Shown here one piece after another: positions 41,856 through 50,744 of a DNA stretch of 64,000 bases. Below the pieces are notes generated by a model, which was not told where the DNA came from, did not search any database, and worked only from the letters and a program-made list of their open reading frames with translations. Each line of letters begins with the position of its first letter. The first letter of the stretch is position 1. This stretch comes from Colwellia sp. Its GTDB lineage: Bacteria > Pseudomonadota > Gammaproteobacteria > Enterobacterales > Alteromonadaceae. The position numbers and the translations under genes are program-made. The stretch spans positions 5,425 through 69,424 of the forward strand of contig JAESPR010000058.1 of NCBI GenBank assembly GCA_016765685.1, read 5' to 3'.

Positions 41856-43601
41856 TTAGTGACTTGAATGATCAGATGATTCTTCATTTGAAGCGTCTGT
41901 CATTGGTTTAATTTCAGTAATGATGAAGTTGCCATCTCGAATTTCAAAGGTAAAATCAACCATCATGTCAACAGCTAAGCTTGTTAAATTAACGCCTTCA
42001 TCCGCGATGAAGTCAACCGTTTCTGCTGGTCTATCCCATTTATCAATGGCACCACGATTAATGGTGATCATGCCATGATCTGCCATTAATGCAGTGATGG
42101 TACCCATAACAGTAGCGCGACTTACTTGTTTTTCTCCTAGCTCTATTGCACTAACAACATAGTCCCCTGTATCGGTTTTCTGGATTTGCACTTGTACCGT
42201 CAACCCTTCACTTAAGTTTGAAAAATCAACATCTTGGTTGGCAATAAAGTCCATAGTCATTATTGGCCATCCCCATGCACTAATCGCTTCATGCTCTAGG
42301 GTTAACATTTTATGCCCTGCCATCATGCTGATAATATTAGCCTGTACCCATACCGAAGTAGGAGCCGCTTCATCAACACCGTCATCATGGTTCATGCGTT
42401 TAAAATCTGACGTTTTACTTGATTCTGAGTCCAATAAAAATTGCGCTGAACTCACAACCATTTCACCTTCACTAATACCCGAAAGAATTTCAACACTCTC
42501 GCTATCAAAGCGCCCTACTTTCACTTCTACAGATTTAAAACTACCTTCGCCCAGTGCTAGTACCACTCGGTCTTGATTACCGGTACGAATTAAAGCTTCT
42601 TTAGGAATTAATAACGCACTTTTATCCGCACTGGTATGAATAGAAATTTGCGCAAACATATTCGGTTTAAACTCACCATTAGCATTATTAAAACGAATAC
42701 GTACTTTAACCGTACGTGTTTTGGCATCTAATGTTGGGTAAACATAATCAATTTTTCCTTGATAAATTTGACCAGGCAAATAGTCTAAGATCATCGTTAA
42801 TGGGGTGCCTACTTGTACTTGCGCCGCTTGACGCTCAAATACTTCAGCTTCAACCCAAACTTCACTTAAATCACCAATAGATAAAATGGTCGCGCCTGGT
42901 TTAACAAAAAAACCTTCACGAATTTTCAAGTTTTCAACGACACCTTTTTGTGGAGCATAAAAGGTAATGTTTTGAGAAACTTTTCTGGTTTTCTTTAATC
43001 TTTTAATTGCCGAGGTTGGAATTTGCAAAGCCATTAATCTGTCTTCAGCTGCCGTTATCAAACGCTTATTTTTACGATCTAACGCCAGTAATAATTCCTC
43101 TTGAGCATTGACTAACTGAGGTGAATATATATCGTAAAGCGCTTGACCTTTTTCTACTGGGTCACCAATGGCTTTTACATAAAGTTTTTCTATCCAACCT
43201 TCAACGCGCGGATGGATATGCACTAACCTGTCTTCATCGTAAGCCACATAACCCACTGTGTCTATTTGGGTATGTAGGGCTTTATATTGAGCGGTAACGG
43301 TGCGAACACCCAAGTTATTGACCACATCAGGTGAGATACGAATAGTACCTTTTCCTTCGTCTGGGCCTGAGCCGTCGTTACCATAATAAGGAATAAGATC
43401 CATGCCCATAGGAGATTTACCCGGCTTGTCGCGGGTATAATTTGCATCCATTGGTGCAACCCAATAAAGCGGTTTTTTCTCAGCCGATGCAGTATTACTA
43501 CCCGACTCGCCACCCGTAGGCATTAACACATTATAAATACCAAAAGTAAGCACCGATCCTATGACCGCACCCAATAGAGTATGTTTCATTGTAGAGCTCA
43601 T
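41856..43601 (-). CDS. cusB: CusB-type periplasmic adaptor with two C-terminal CusF-like domains
   Basis: Metal-binding segment YWVAPMDANYTRDKPGKSPMGMDLIPYY; MFP core; EHEAISAWGWPIMTMDF (first CusF-like) and INRGAIDKWDRPAETVDF (second). Start from AAGGAAATTAACATG. Confidence 0.9.
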   Translation of the reverse strand: MSSTMKHTLLGAVIGSVLTFGIYNVLMPTGGESGSNTASAEKKPLYWVAPMDANYTRDKPGKSPMGMDLIPYYGNDGSGPDEGKGTIRISPDVVNNLGVRTVTAQYKALHTQIDTVGYVAYDEDRLVHIHPRVEGWIEKLYVKAIGDPVEKGQALYDIYSPQLVNAQEELLLALDRKNKRLITAAEDRLMALQIPTSAIKRLKKTRKVSQNITFYAPQKGVVENLKIREGFFVKPGATILSIGDLSEVWVEAEVFERQAAQVQVGTPLTMILDYLPGQIYQGKIDYVYPTLDAKTRTVKVRIRFNNANGEFKPNMFAQISIHTSADKSALLIPKEALIRTGNQDRVVLALGEGSFKSVEVKVGRFDSESVEILSGISEGEMVVSSAQFLLDSESSKTSDFKRMNHDDGVDEAAPTSVWVQANIISMMAGHKMLTLEHEAISAWGWPIMTMDFIANQDVDFSNLSEGLTVQVQIQKTDTGDYVVSAIELGEKQVSRATVMGTITALMADHGMITINRGAIDKWDRPAETVDFIADEGVNLTSLAVDMMVDFTFEIRDGNFIITEIKPMTDASNEESSDHSSH

Positions 43602-43602
43602 G

Positions 43603-45027
43603 TTAATTTCCTTTTTTAGCAAAACTTTGTTGACTTAAAACAAGCTCACCAATAAATAAATAGTTTAATTCCAGATAAATTTTTTGCTGCTCAGTATCTA
43701 TATTCAAGGCCTCAATTTCGGCATTTAATACCGCAATACGAGCTCGAACTACTTCGGCAAAGTCGCCATCATCATTGGTATACGCGGTTAATGACGCTTC
43801 CGCTTGATCATGACTTTGTACTAATAAAATTTCTCGATAAAGTTTTTGCCTGTCATTTAAACGCAGCAAACGACCTTTACCTTTTGAGTAAGCACCTAAC
43901 AACTGCCTGAGTAATAATAACTTTTCTGTTTTCACTGCTTCTGTTTGATAAACCGCTGCTTTTACTTCTTGATCTTGTCTATTTTCGGTAAATAAAGGTA
44001 AGTCAAAAGTCACTCCCGCAGAAAATAAATCAGCGCGACTTCTGCCCATGGGATCATCACCACGATAACCATAACTGGCGGTAACGCCCCATTCGGGTTG
44101 GTATTTTTGTTCCGCTAATTTTATTCCCGTTTTGGTGGCGGCAATTTTTTTATCAACGGCGATAACCGCGGGGTGTCGATTAAAATAGGGAATGAGTTCT
44201 TCGGCCTGTTGCCAGTGTTGAGAAAAAATCAGATCAGATTTTAATAAATCAATCGTTGGCAAATTTTTCCCTAAGTTCATACCGTGTAGAGCCATACTAT
44301 TAATAGTGATATTATTTTGAGCGGTAACATCGCCAGAATAGTCACTTATCCATTGTAATAACTGACCTTCTAAGTTATTTTTTTTCTGGCCTAAAAGATC
44401 TAAGCGTTCATCTAAGCGGGTTAATTCTAATTGAGCGCGAACAAGATCTTGTTGCCTAGTTTTACCTATGGCTGAAGAATAACTTGCTTGGGCAACATCA
44501 GCGAGTTGCTCAAACAATGAACGGTCTTTTTCAATTAAGGCAATAGTTTGTTGAATACGAAACGCATCAAGCCATAATTGACCAACCGTTACCGCAACTT
44601 TTGCTTGTCGGTCTTGGCGTTGAAAAGGATAAGCTTGGCTTGCTTTTAATAATTGTTCATTTTTTATCGCTAACGTGTCACCACGAGGAAACATTTGCGT
44701 TATGCCCACTTTAAATTGGGTCATGCCCTCTTGATTTAAGTCATAACCATCGATTGGTACATTCGCCATAGCAATAGATATCTTAGGGTCTGGCAAAGTA
44801 TTTGCCACTTTACTCATTGACACAATAGCACTTTGCTTATAACGGTTTCCTGTTAACCAAGGATCGTTGGTTTGCGCTACCTTAATAGCCTTGGCAAACG
44901 TTAGTGCTGCTACATTTTTTACTGTCGACAGGGAATTGTTATCGGCATAAGCGGTAAAACAAGCCAACGATAAAAGACTTAACGCGCCTAATTTATGACG
45001 TTTAAACTGTTTCTTTAAGGTAAACAT
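43603..45027 (-). CDS. cusC: TolC-family outer-membrane efflux protein (CusC-like)
   Basis: OEP helices; operon order OMF-MFP-RND. Confidence 0.85.
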   Translation of the reverse strand: MFTLKKQFKRHKLGALSLLSLACFTAYADNNSLSTVKNVAALTFAKAIKVAQTNDPWLTGNRYKQSAIVSMSKVANTLPDPKISIAMANVPIDGYDLNQEGMTQFKVGITQMFPRGDTLAIKNEQLLKASQAYPFQRQDRQAKVAVTVGQLWLDAFRIQQTIALIEKDRSLFEQLADVAQASYSSAIGKTRQQDLVRAQLELTRLDERLDLLGQKKNNLEGQLLQWISDYSGDVTAQNNITINSMALHGMNLGKNLPTIDLLKSDLIFSQHWQQAEELIPYFNRHPAVIAVDKKIAATKTGIKLAEQKYQPEWGVTASYGYRGDDPMGRSRADLFSAGVTFDLPLFTENRQDQEVKAAVYQTEAVKTEKLLLLRQLLGAYSKGKGRLLRLNDRQKLYREILLVQSHDQAEASLTAYTNDDGDFAEVVRARIAVLNAEIEALNIDTEQQKIYLELNYLFIGELVLSQQSFAKKGN

Positions 45028-45545
45028 TAAAACTGTTCCTTATAAGATTGAACGTTGGCATAAATCTCATAATTACCATCTGACGTTAATAATAATACTT
45101 TGTAAGGGTGAAACTTGTCACCCACTTCCATGCCGGGACTACCCAGTGGCATCGCGGGTACAGCTAAGCCGAGCACATTATCCGCATGTGTTTCTTGTAA
45201 AAACTGCTGAATAAATTTTGCCGGTATATGGCCTTCAAAAATATAACCCTCTTTGGAAATAGCGGTATGACATGAGCGATAGCGAGGGGCAATGTTTTTT
45301 TCGTCTTTAATGGTGGATATGTCTTTTCGATCATGAATGTTAGATTGAAATCCATTTACCTCTAAGTGGTCTATCCATTTTGTGCAGCAGCCGCAGGTAG
45401 GGCTTTTATATACATCCATGATCACCGCTTGAACTTTACTATTTTGAGGTTCAGCTTTTAGTGCTTCACTATCAGTACAACTGGCGATCAAAGCGATCGC
45501 AGTAAAGGTGGTAACCACCTTTAAAATAAATTTAATTGCAAACAT
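45027..45545 (-). CDS. DUF411 metal-binding protein
   Basis: Signal/lipobox-like ALIASC; MDVYKSPTCGCCTKWIDHLEVNGF...SCHTA...GHIPA...GLAVPAMPLGSPGME. Confidence 0.92.
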   Translation of the reverse strand: MFAIKFILKVVTTFTAIALIASCTDSEALKAEPQNSKVQAVIMDVYKSPTCGCCTKWIDHLEVNGFQSNIHDRKDISTIKDEKNIAPRYRSCHTAISKEGYIFEGHIPAKFIQQFLQETHADNVLGLAVPAMPLGSPGMEVGDKFHPYKVLLLTSDGNYEIYANVQSYKEQF

Positions 45546-45699
45546 AAGCCCTCCAAAGGGACATTAATTCATATTGTTAAGTTAGCTAACTTTTTTAAAA
45601 ATGCTGTTTAGCTTGCTTATGGCAACAAACAACGGAGATCTAAAAAGCTTAGAACAGATTTTCTAAATGAGTCAAATTTTGGACACATTTATGCTGGTT

Positions 45700-46107
45700 T
45701 TAACTTAATATTGGAGGTCTATAAAGAGAGGTTAACTGTTGGCTGTGCGCCGAATTGGAAACGAAAGTTATTTTAGATGATAAAACGACCGATAAATTAC
45801 TGCTAACGTTTTTAGTCAGCGCAGCAATATTCGAACAACCACTAGTAGCGCAATCACATGAAGTGACACAGCAGTCTTCGATAGATTCTTCACTATGAGT
45901 GAGAGTTGAATTACTAGGAGTATTATGATCATGATAAGCTAGAGCGGCCATATCGTGTGATTGTTCTTGAGCAGAGCTATTTTCCATATCCATCATCCCT
46001 GACATGTTCATCACATGGTAAGGCATAATAGTAGACGCTATGGTTTGACCAACAAAGATCAAACATAACAGTAATACCATCAATGTTTTAGGAAAATTTG
46101 AAAACAC
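45700..46107 (-). CDS. Small secreted Met/His/Cys-rich protein, CopL/CzcI-like, C-terminal RPPI motif
   Basis: Signal peptide, MNMSGMMDM, DCCVTSCDCATSGC, C-terminus TSLYRPPILS*. Confidence 0.62.
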   Translation of the reverse strand: MFSNFPKTLMVLLLCLIFVGQTIASTIMPYHVMNMSGMMDMENSSAQEQSHDMAALAYHDHNTPSNSTLTHSEESIEDCCVTSCDCATSGCSNIAALTKNVSSNLSVVLSSKITFVSNSAHSQQLTSLYRPPILS

Positions 46108-46207
46108 AAGCGCTCACAATATTCTAATAATTACCGATCATTCTACCTAATGCAATATTGATAAGCAATTATAAAATTATTTATATAATACTCAGCTTAG
46201 TGGCTGT

Positions 46208-46357
46208 GTGATAATTGAAGATGATTTGATCCGTGCTAAATTATTGCTAGGCAACAAGAATGCAAAATACTGGCCATTACCGACTCTAACGGCAATTGAA
46301 TTAGGTGACTTAGCCGTAAATAATTTACAAAAACATGAAGAATTAATAGCCATTTAG
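46208..46357 (+). pseudogene. Short ORF or gene remnant (49 aa, GTG start)
   Basis: Reads VIIEDDLIRAKLLLGNKNAKYWPLPTLTAIELGDLAVNNLQKHEELIAI*; coding-like but no clear family. Confidence 0.3.
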
Positions 46358-46417
46358 ATGTGGCAACTTAGGACGTATAAAAACGCGTTCACATCGAAAA
46401 AGCAACCAAATAAAACC

Positions 46418-46447
46418 AACAACAACAACAACAACAACAACAACAAC
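46418..46447. repeat. (CAA)10 trinucleotide microsatellite
   Basis: Ten consecutive CAA units, intergenic. Confidence 0.95.
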
Positions 46448-46564
46448 CGTCTTCATGCACTGATACAACAAAGTGACAACTTATAAGGCACCAATCGTAT
46501 ATTAAAATAATGGTAGGTCTGTTTATGCTTTTCCTGCTAAGTTATTTACTATAATTTTAATAAT

Positions 46565-47974
46565 GTGACTCATATTATAATGTTAATTAATTTACAAAAG
46601 CGGACTGCTGCAATCAAATTTTTTTGGATTTTTATGCAGCTTGCATCCTCTGTTTATGCATTTCATACTAGCTTTGATGTTCTAGGATATATCTTACTTT
46701 TTGGCGCTCTTTATATCGTCAATGAAGGCTTTGGCTTGACCTTATTTGCCAAAATATCTTTAGCCTTACTATTAGGTGTGCTAATTGCCCTGTCTGGTTT
46801 GTATGATGGCGCTGATTTACAAGCGATACGCCCGGTTGGCAGTAAAATATTTATGAACTGCTTAACAATGGCATTAGTCCCTTTAGTTTTTTCTTCTATT
46901 GTAACTGGCGTTACCAATTTGAGCGATATTAACAAGCTACATAAAATAGGTATCAGAACTATTTCCTATTATATAATTACTACCGTTATCGCGATATCAA
47001 TCGGTTTAACCATGGCTAATATATTTCAGCCGGGAAAAAATTTAGATGCAGACACTAGAGCTCAATTTGAGCAATCTTTCCAGGTATCCGCAGAGTCTAA
47101 AGTGGTCACTGCACAAGAAAATAAACAGTCTTTATTTGAAGGTTTACAAGCGATATTTCCAGAAAATATTTTTCATTCTATTAGTCAAGCTAAGCCTGAT
47201 ATGTTGCAGCTTATATTTTTCGCCATAATCTGTGGCATTGCCCTTTTACAACTTGAATCGAAAATAGCAGCGCCAATAATTAACTTATTTGCCAGTATAA
47301 CTCAAATGACTATCAAAATTGTTATGATGGTAATGCGTATTGCACCTTATGGTGTTTTTGCCTTGATAGCTTCTACCGTCGCCAGCACTGAAGGGGTGGG
47401 TTTGTTGTTAACACTCATTCCTTTTTCAATTATTGTCGTGGTTTCGTTATTAATTCATGCCCTTGGCACTAATAGTTTATCACTCATCTTGCTCTCCCAT
47501 AAAAGCCCTAAGTGGTTTTTTTCAAGAATAAAAGAAGTGGCAATAACGGCATTTTCCACCTCATCTAGCGGTGCTACTATGCCGTTAACTCTTGAAGTAA
47601 CAAGAGATAAGTTAAAGGTTAAAAAAGAAATTTCAGGCTTTGTGATCCCGTTGGGAGCAACTATCAATATGGATGGAACCGCTTTATTTCAAGGCGTAGC
47701 CGCGATATTTTTGGCTAATATATACAACATAGATTTAACCCTTGCCGATCAACTTACCGTTGTTGGCCTAGCTGTGATGGCTTCAATAGGCACCGCTGCC
47801 GTGCCTGGCGTTGGTATTGTTATTTTGACCATGATCCTAGTTTCAATAGGAGTTCCTGCTGAAGGAATATTATTTATTCTACCGGTGAATAATCTATTAG
47901 ATATGTGCCGCTCTACCACTAATGTTGTTGGTGACATGACTTGCGCGGTGTATATTGATCAAAAAATCAAATAA
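46565..47974 (+). CDS. Dicarboxylate/amino acid:cation symporter (DAACS family)
   Basis: STSSSGATMPLTLEVTRDKLKVKKEISGFVIPLGATINMDGTALFQGVAAIF; NNLLDMCRSTTNVVGD. Confidence 0.92.
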   Translation: MTHIIMLINLQKRTAAIKFFWIFMQLASSVYAFHTSFDVLGYILLFGALYIVNEGFGLTLFAKISLALLLGVLIALSGLYDGADLQAIRPVGSKIFMNCLTMALVPLVFSSIVTGVTNLSDINKLHKIGIRTISYYIITTVIAISIGLTMANIFQPGKNLDADTRAQFEQSFQVSAESKVVTAQENKQSLFEGLQAIFPENIFHSISQAKPDMLQLIFFAIICGIALLQLESKIAAPIINLFASITQMTIKIVMMVMRIAPYGVFALIASTVASTEGVGLLLTLIPFSIIVVVSLLIHALGTNSLSLILLSHKSPKWFFSRIKEVAITAFSTSSSGATMPLTLEVTRDKLKVKKEISGFVIPLGATINMDGTALFQGVAAIFLANIYNIDLTLADQLTVVGLAVMASIGTAAVPGVGIVILTMILVSIGVPAEGILFILPVNNLLDMCRSTTNVVGDMTCAVYIDQKIK

Positions 47975-48003
47975 AACCATAACATACAATAATAATTGAT
48001 TAT

Positions 48004-48060
48004 TTTGTAGGTAGATACGAGGTTAACGAGGCTCGACAAAAAATATCTTTTGTTGAGGCA
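48004..48060. repeat. Diverged copy of the GTAGGT..CTCGACA intergenic repeat
   Basis: TTGTAGGTAGATACGAGGTTAACGAGGCTCGACAAAA between convergent genes. Confidence 0.5.
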
Positions 48061-48073
48061 AGAAACAATTTTA

Positions 48074-49453
48074 TCAGAAATTTCTTTCGGTAAAATCAGC
48101 CAGTGAGCTACGTTCAACTTCATCAAATATTAAAATAGAGCCTTTTTCATAATGCCTAAAAATATTCACTGCGGCACTAGCTCCAGAGCTAGCGGGTGTT
48201 ACAAAGCGATCATCTATTTGCGCTAAATTACCTAACACCACAGTCCGACAATTTCGACCGCCTCTTGATAACATGCCTTTCATTTGAGCACGGGTCATAT
48301 TCTGGGCTTCATCAATGATGAGTACCGCATCATCTATCGATCGTCCTCTAAAATAGGCCATTGAGGTAAATTCAATATTCGCTCTCTCAATAATATGTTC
48401 CACGGTTGCCCGCGTACTTTTTTCATCTTCATCGCCATGCATTGAAATCAAAGCATCGGTGATTCCGGCTAATAGCGGCATCGATTTTTCAGTTAAATCA
48501 CCCGGTAAAAAACCGGGGTCATCATCCATAAAATCTCGACTTCTCACCACCACAATTTTTTTGTACTGCTTTGTTTCTAATACTTGGTGTAAGGCAGCGG
48601 CTACGGCTAAAAACGTTTTACCTGAACCAGCAGGCCCCAAAATAACATTCAAGTCATAGCTGGCATCGGTAAGTTGACTTAACGCTACCGCTTGGCGTTG
48701 ATTCTTAGGTAATATTCCCCAAATTTTTTCATGCTTTCGTGGTAATAAACAGGTAAAAACATGTGTTTCAGTGATGTCAGTTATTCGCCCTATATGACCA
48801 ACGTTATCGTACCAGTACATATTAACTTGCACTTCATCGCTAAATAACTCGCGATTAAAACGATAGGTTTCACCACTTAAGGCAAAATCATTTTCATCTG
48901 AGCAACGATCAAATAAATCGCCATCAAACGCTTGTATACCCGTATATAAAAGATCGATATCAGCAATTTGATGATCTACTAAAACATCTTCAGCATGCAC
49001 GCCAATAGTACGAGCCTTCAAACGCATGTTGATATCACGACTAACAATAGTGACGTTTAGTTTTAGTTCTGTTTGTAGATGTAGAGCATAGTTTATGATG
49101 CGATTGTCCGCGTTACTACCAATACTATGTCTTAACGCCTTGGCAAAATCGAGTTGAGTATCGATGCCGATGAATAACTTACCTCTTTTTGCGGTTTCTG
49201 TTGACGGTAACTCAATGCCATCTTCCAATTCTTCTGCGCTATGACCATCAATAATATCTTCCAACATGCGAATAACAATACGTGCCTCAGCACTGACACT
49301 TTTTTCTCGACGTTCTTTTAAGTTATCTAATTCTTCAAGCACTGTTAAACAAATATAGATATCGTCTTGGTAAGCCAATAAACTTTTGGGATCATGAACT
49401 AAAGCAGAGGTATCTAATACCCTAGGATTAATATTTTCATTAACCTGTTTCAT
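48074..49453 (-). CDS. PIN domain - PhoH-like ATPase
   Basis: N-terminal PIN (RVLDTSALVHDPKSLLAYQ), PhoH ATPase GPAGSGKTFLAVAAALHQ, VLIIDEAQNMTRAQMK. Confidence 0.93.
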   Translation of the reverse strand: MKQVNENINPRVLDTSALVHDPKSLLAYQDDIYICLTVLEELDNLKERREKSVSAEARIVIRMLEDIIDGHSAEELEDGIELPSTETAKRGKLFIGIDTQLDFAKALRHSIGSNADNRIINYALHLQTELKLNVTIVSRDINMRLKARTIGVHAEDVLVDHQIADIDLLYTGIQAFDGDLFDRCSDENDFALSGETYRFNRELFSDEVQVNMYWYDNVGHIGRITDITETHVFTCLLPRKHEKIWGILPKNQRQAVALSQLTDASYDLNVILGPAGSGKTFLAVAAALHQVLETKQYKKIVVVRSRDFMDDDPGFLPGDLTEKSMPLLAGITDALISMHGDEDEKSTRATVEHIIERANIEFTSMAYFRGRSIDDAVLIIDEAQNMTRAQMKGMLSRGGRNCRTVVLGNLAQIDDRFVTPASSGASAAVNIFRHYEKGSILIFDEVERSSLADFTERNF

Positions 49454-49608
49454 TACGCCGCCTCCGCTATAACAACTTCGAAAGGCAATTTGATAGCAAT
49501 AAAAAAAGACTTAAACACTATTTTTGTTATGGCAAAAGTGCAGATTGTTTTTTCTGAGGTGGCAGGGATTACAATGATTTTTTCATAATTCATATTTTCT
49601 TCAGCCAT
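49453..49608 (-). CDS. 51-aa small protein translationally coupled to PhoH
   Basis: MAEENMNYEKIIVIPATSEKTICTFAITKIVFKSFFIAIKLPFEVVIAEAA; CGGAGG upstream; TAATG overlap with the PhoH start. Confidence 0.6.
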   Translation of the reverse strand: MAEENMNYEKIIVIPATSEKTICTFAITKIVFKSFFIAIKLPFEVVIAEAA

Positions 49609-49785
49609 AAGCAACCTCCGTGAGTTACTGACAAAAAACAAACATAAAAGAGCAAAGCAGATATTACTAAATTTACCTTCTAACAGTGGCAGCTAAATAA
49701 AAACTTATCAAGGCGATTTTACAATTTCACCAAATCTTTTTTCTTTTACTATACTGTTATCAATAATAAATAATTATGTGATTTA

Positions 49786-50550
49786 ATGATTTTAAAAACG
49801 GTGCTATTTTTTTGTTTACTTTTCTCTTTATCTGCACAATCGATAGAGTGTAATGAACAACAAGCAAAAAAAATACTTTCCGATTATCAATGGTATACCG
49901 AAGATTACCCACCATACAATTATAGAAACAAACAAGAAAAATTAGTTGGGATTTTTCCTGACACCTTAAAGTTAATATATGAAGAACTTAATATTAACTT
50001 TAATGACGTAATAACAGTGCCATGGGCAAGATTATTCTACACCCTCGAAACATCTTCAAAACATGCAGCGTTCAGCATGTTTGAAACACCCGAACGAGCT
50101 AAAAAATTTCAATTAATATCATTACCTATCGTGACACAGGTATCTGTGATGATCTTAGCTGAAAACAAAAACATTTTGACGAAAAAACCTATTTCTGAGC
50201 TTACTTTTGCTGTTGTCCGTCAAGATATAGGTGAACATTTAATTACTAACATATTAAAGGCAACGAATAAGGTAGCAACAAACTCAGCAACCAGCATGAT
50301 AAATATGCTAACTTATCAAAGAGTTGAAGCGATAGCTTATTCTAGTCTGGTTGTTGATTTTCAATTAAATAGGCTTGGTATTACTGATAAAAAATTAATT
50401 TCTATCTATAATTTTCATGATAATTTCAAAACAGCCTTTATCTTTCACAAAAGTACTCCCGCTTGTGTCACCAAGTTATTCTCTAAAACCATTTTGTCTC
50501 TCGATGAAAAAGGAAAACTTACTAAGATATTTAAGCAATATCAGTACTAG
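49786..50550 (+). CDS. Periplasmic solute-binding (SBP_bac_3-like) protein
   Basis: Signal peptide; YQWYTEDYPPYNYRNKQEKLVGIFPDTLKLI. Confidence 0.82.
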   Translation: MILKTVLFFCLLFSLSAQSIECNEQQAKKILSDYQWYTEDYPPYNYRNKQEKLVGIFPDTLKLIYEELNINFNDVITVPWARLFYTLETSSKHAAFSMFETPERAKKFQLISLPIVTQVSVMILAENKNILTKKPISELTFAVVRQDIGEHLITNILKATNKVATNSATSMINMLTYQRVEAIAYSSLVVDFQLNRLGITDKKLISIYNFHDNFKTAFIFHKSTPACVTKLFSKTILSLDEKGKLTKIFKQYQY

Positions 50551-50744
50551 TGCAAAATTATTGACTGATCTCATCTATTTTACTGAATTATTTAATGATC
50601 CTAACTATAATTAAGAGTAACATAGCGCCGCTTTTTCCCTGTTCAGTTGTATGCCTAAGCGACTTCAAAATGTTTGTTTCATTCGAAGTGGTTTGGGTAT
50701 AGAGAGGGAATAATAAAATTTTTAATTCTCGGAGAGTTTAGTTT

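Noticed and set aside
42238-42576. 112-aa plus-strand ORF
   Set aside because: Antisense to cusB, including the CusF-like domains.
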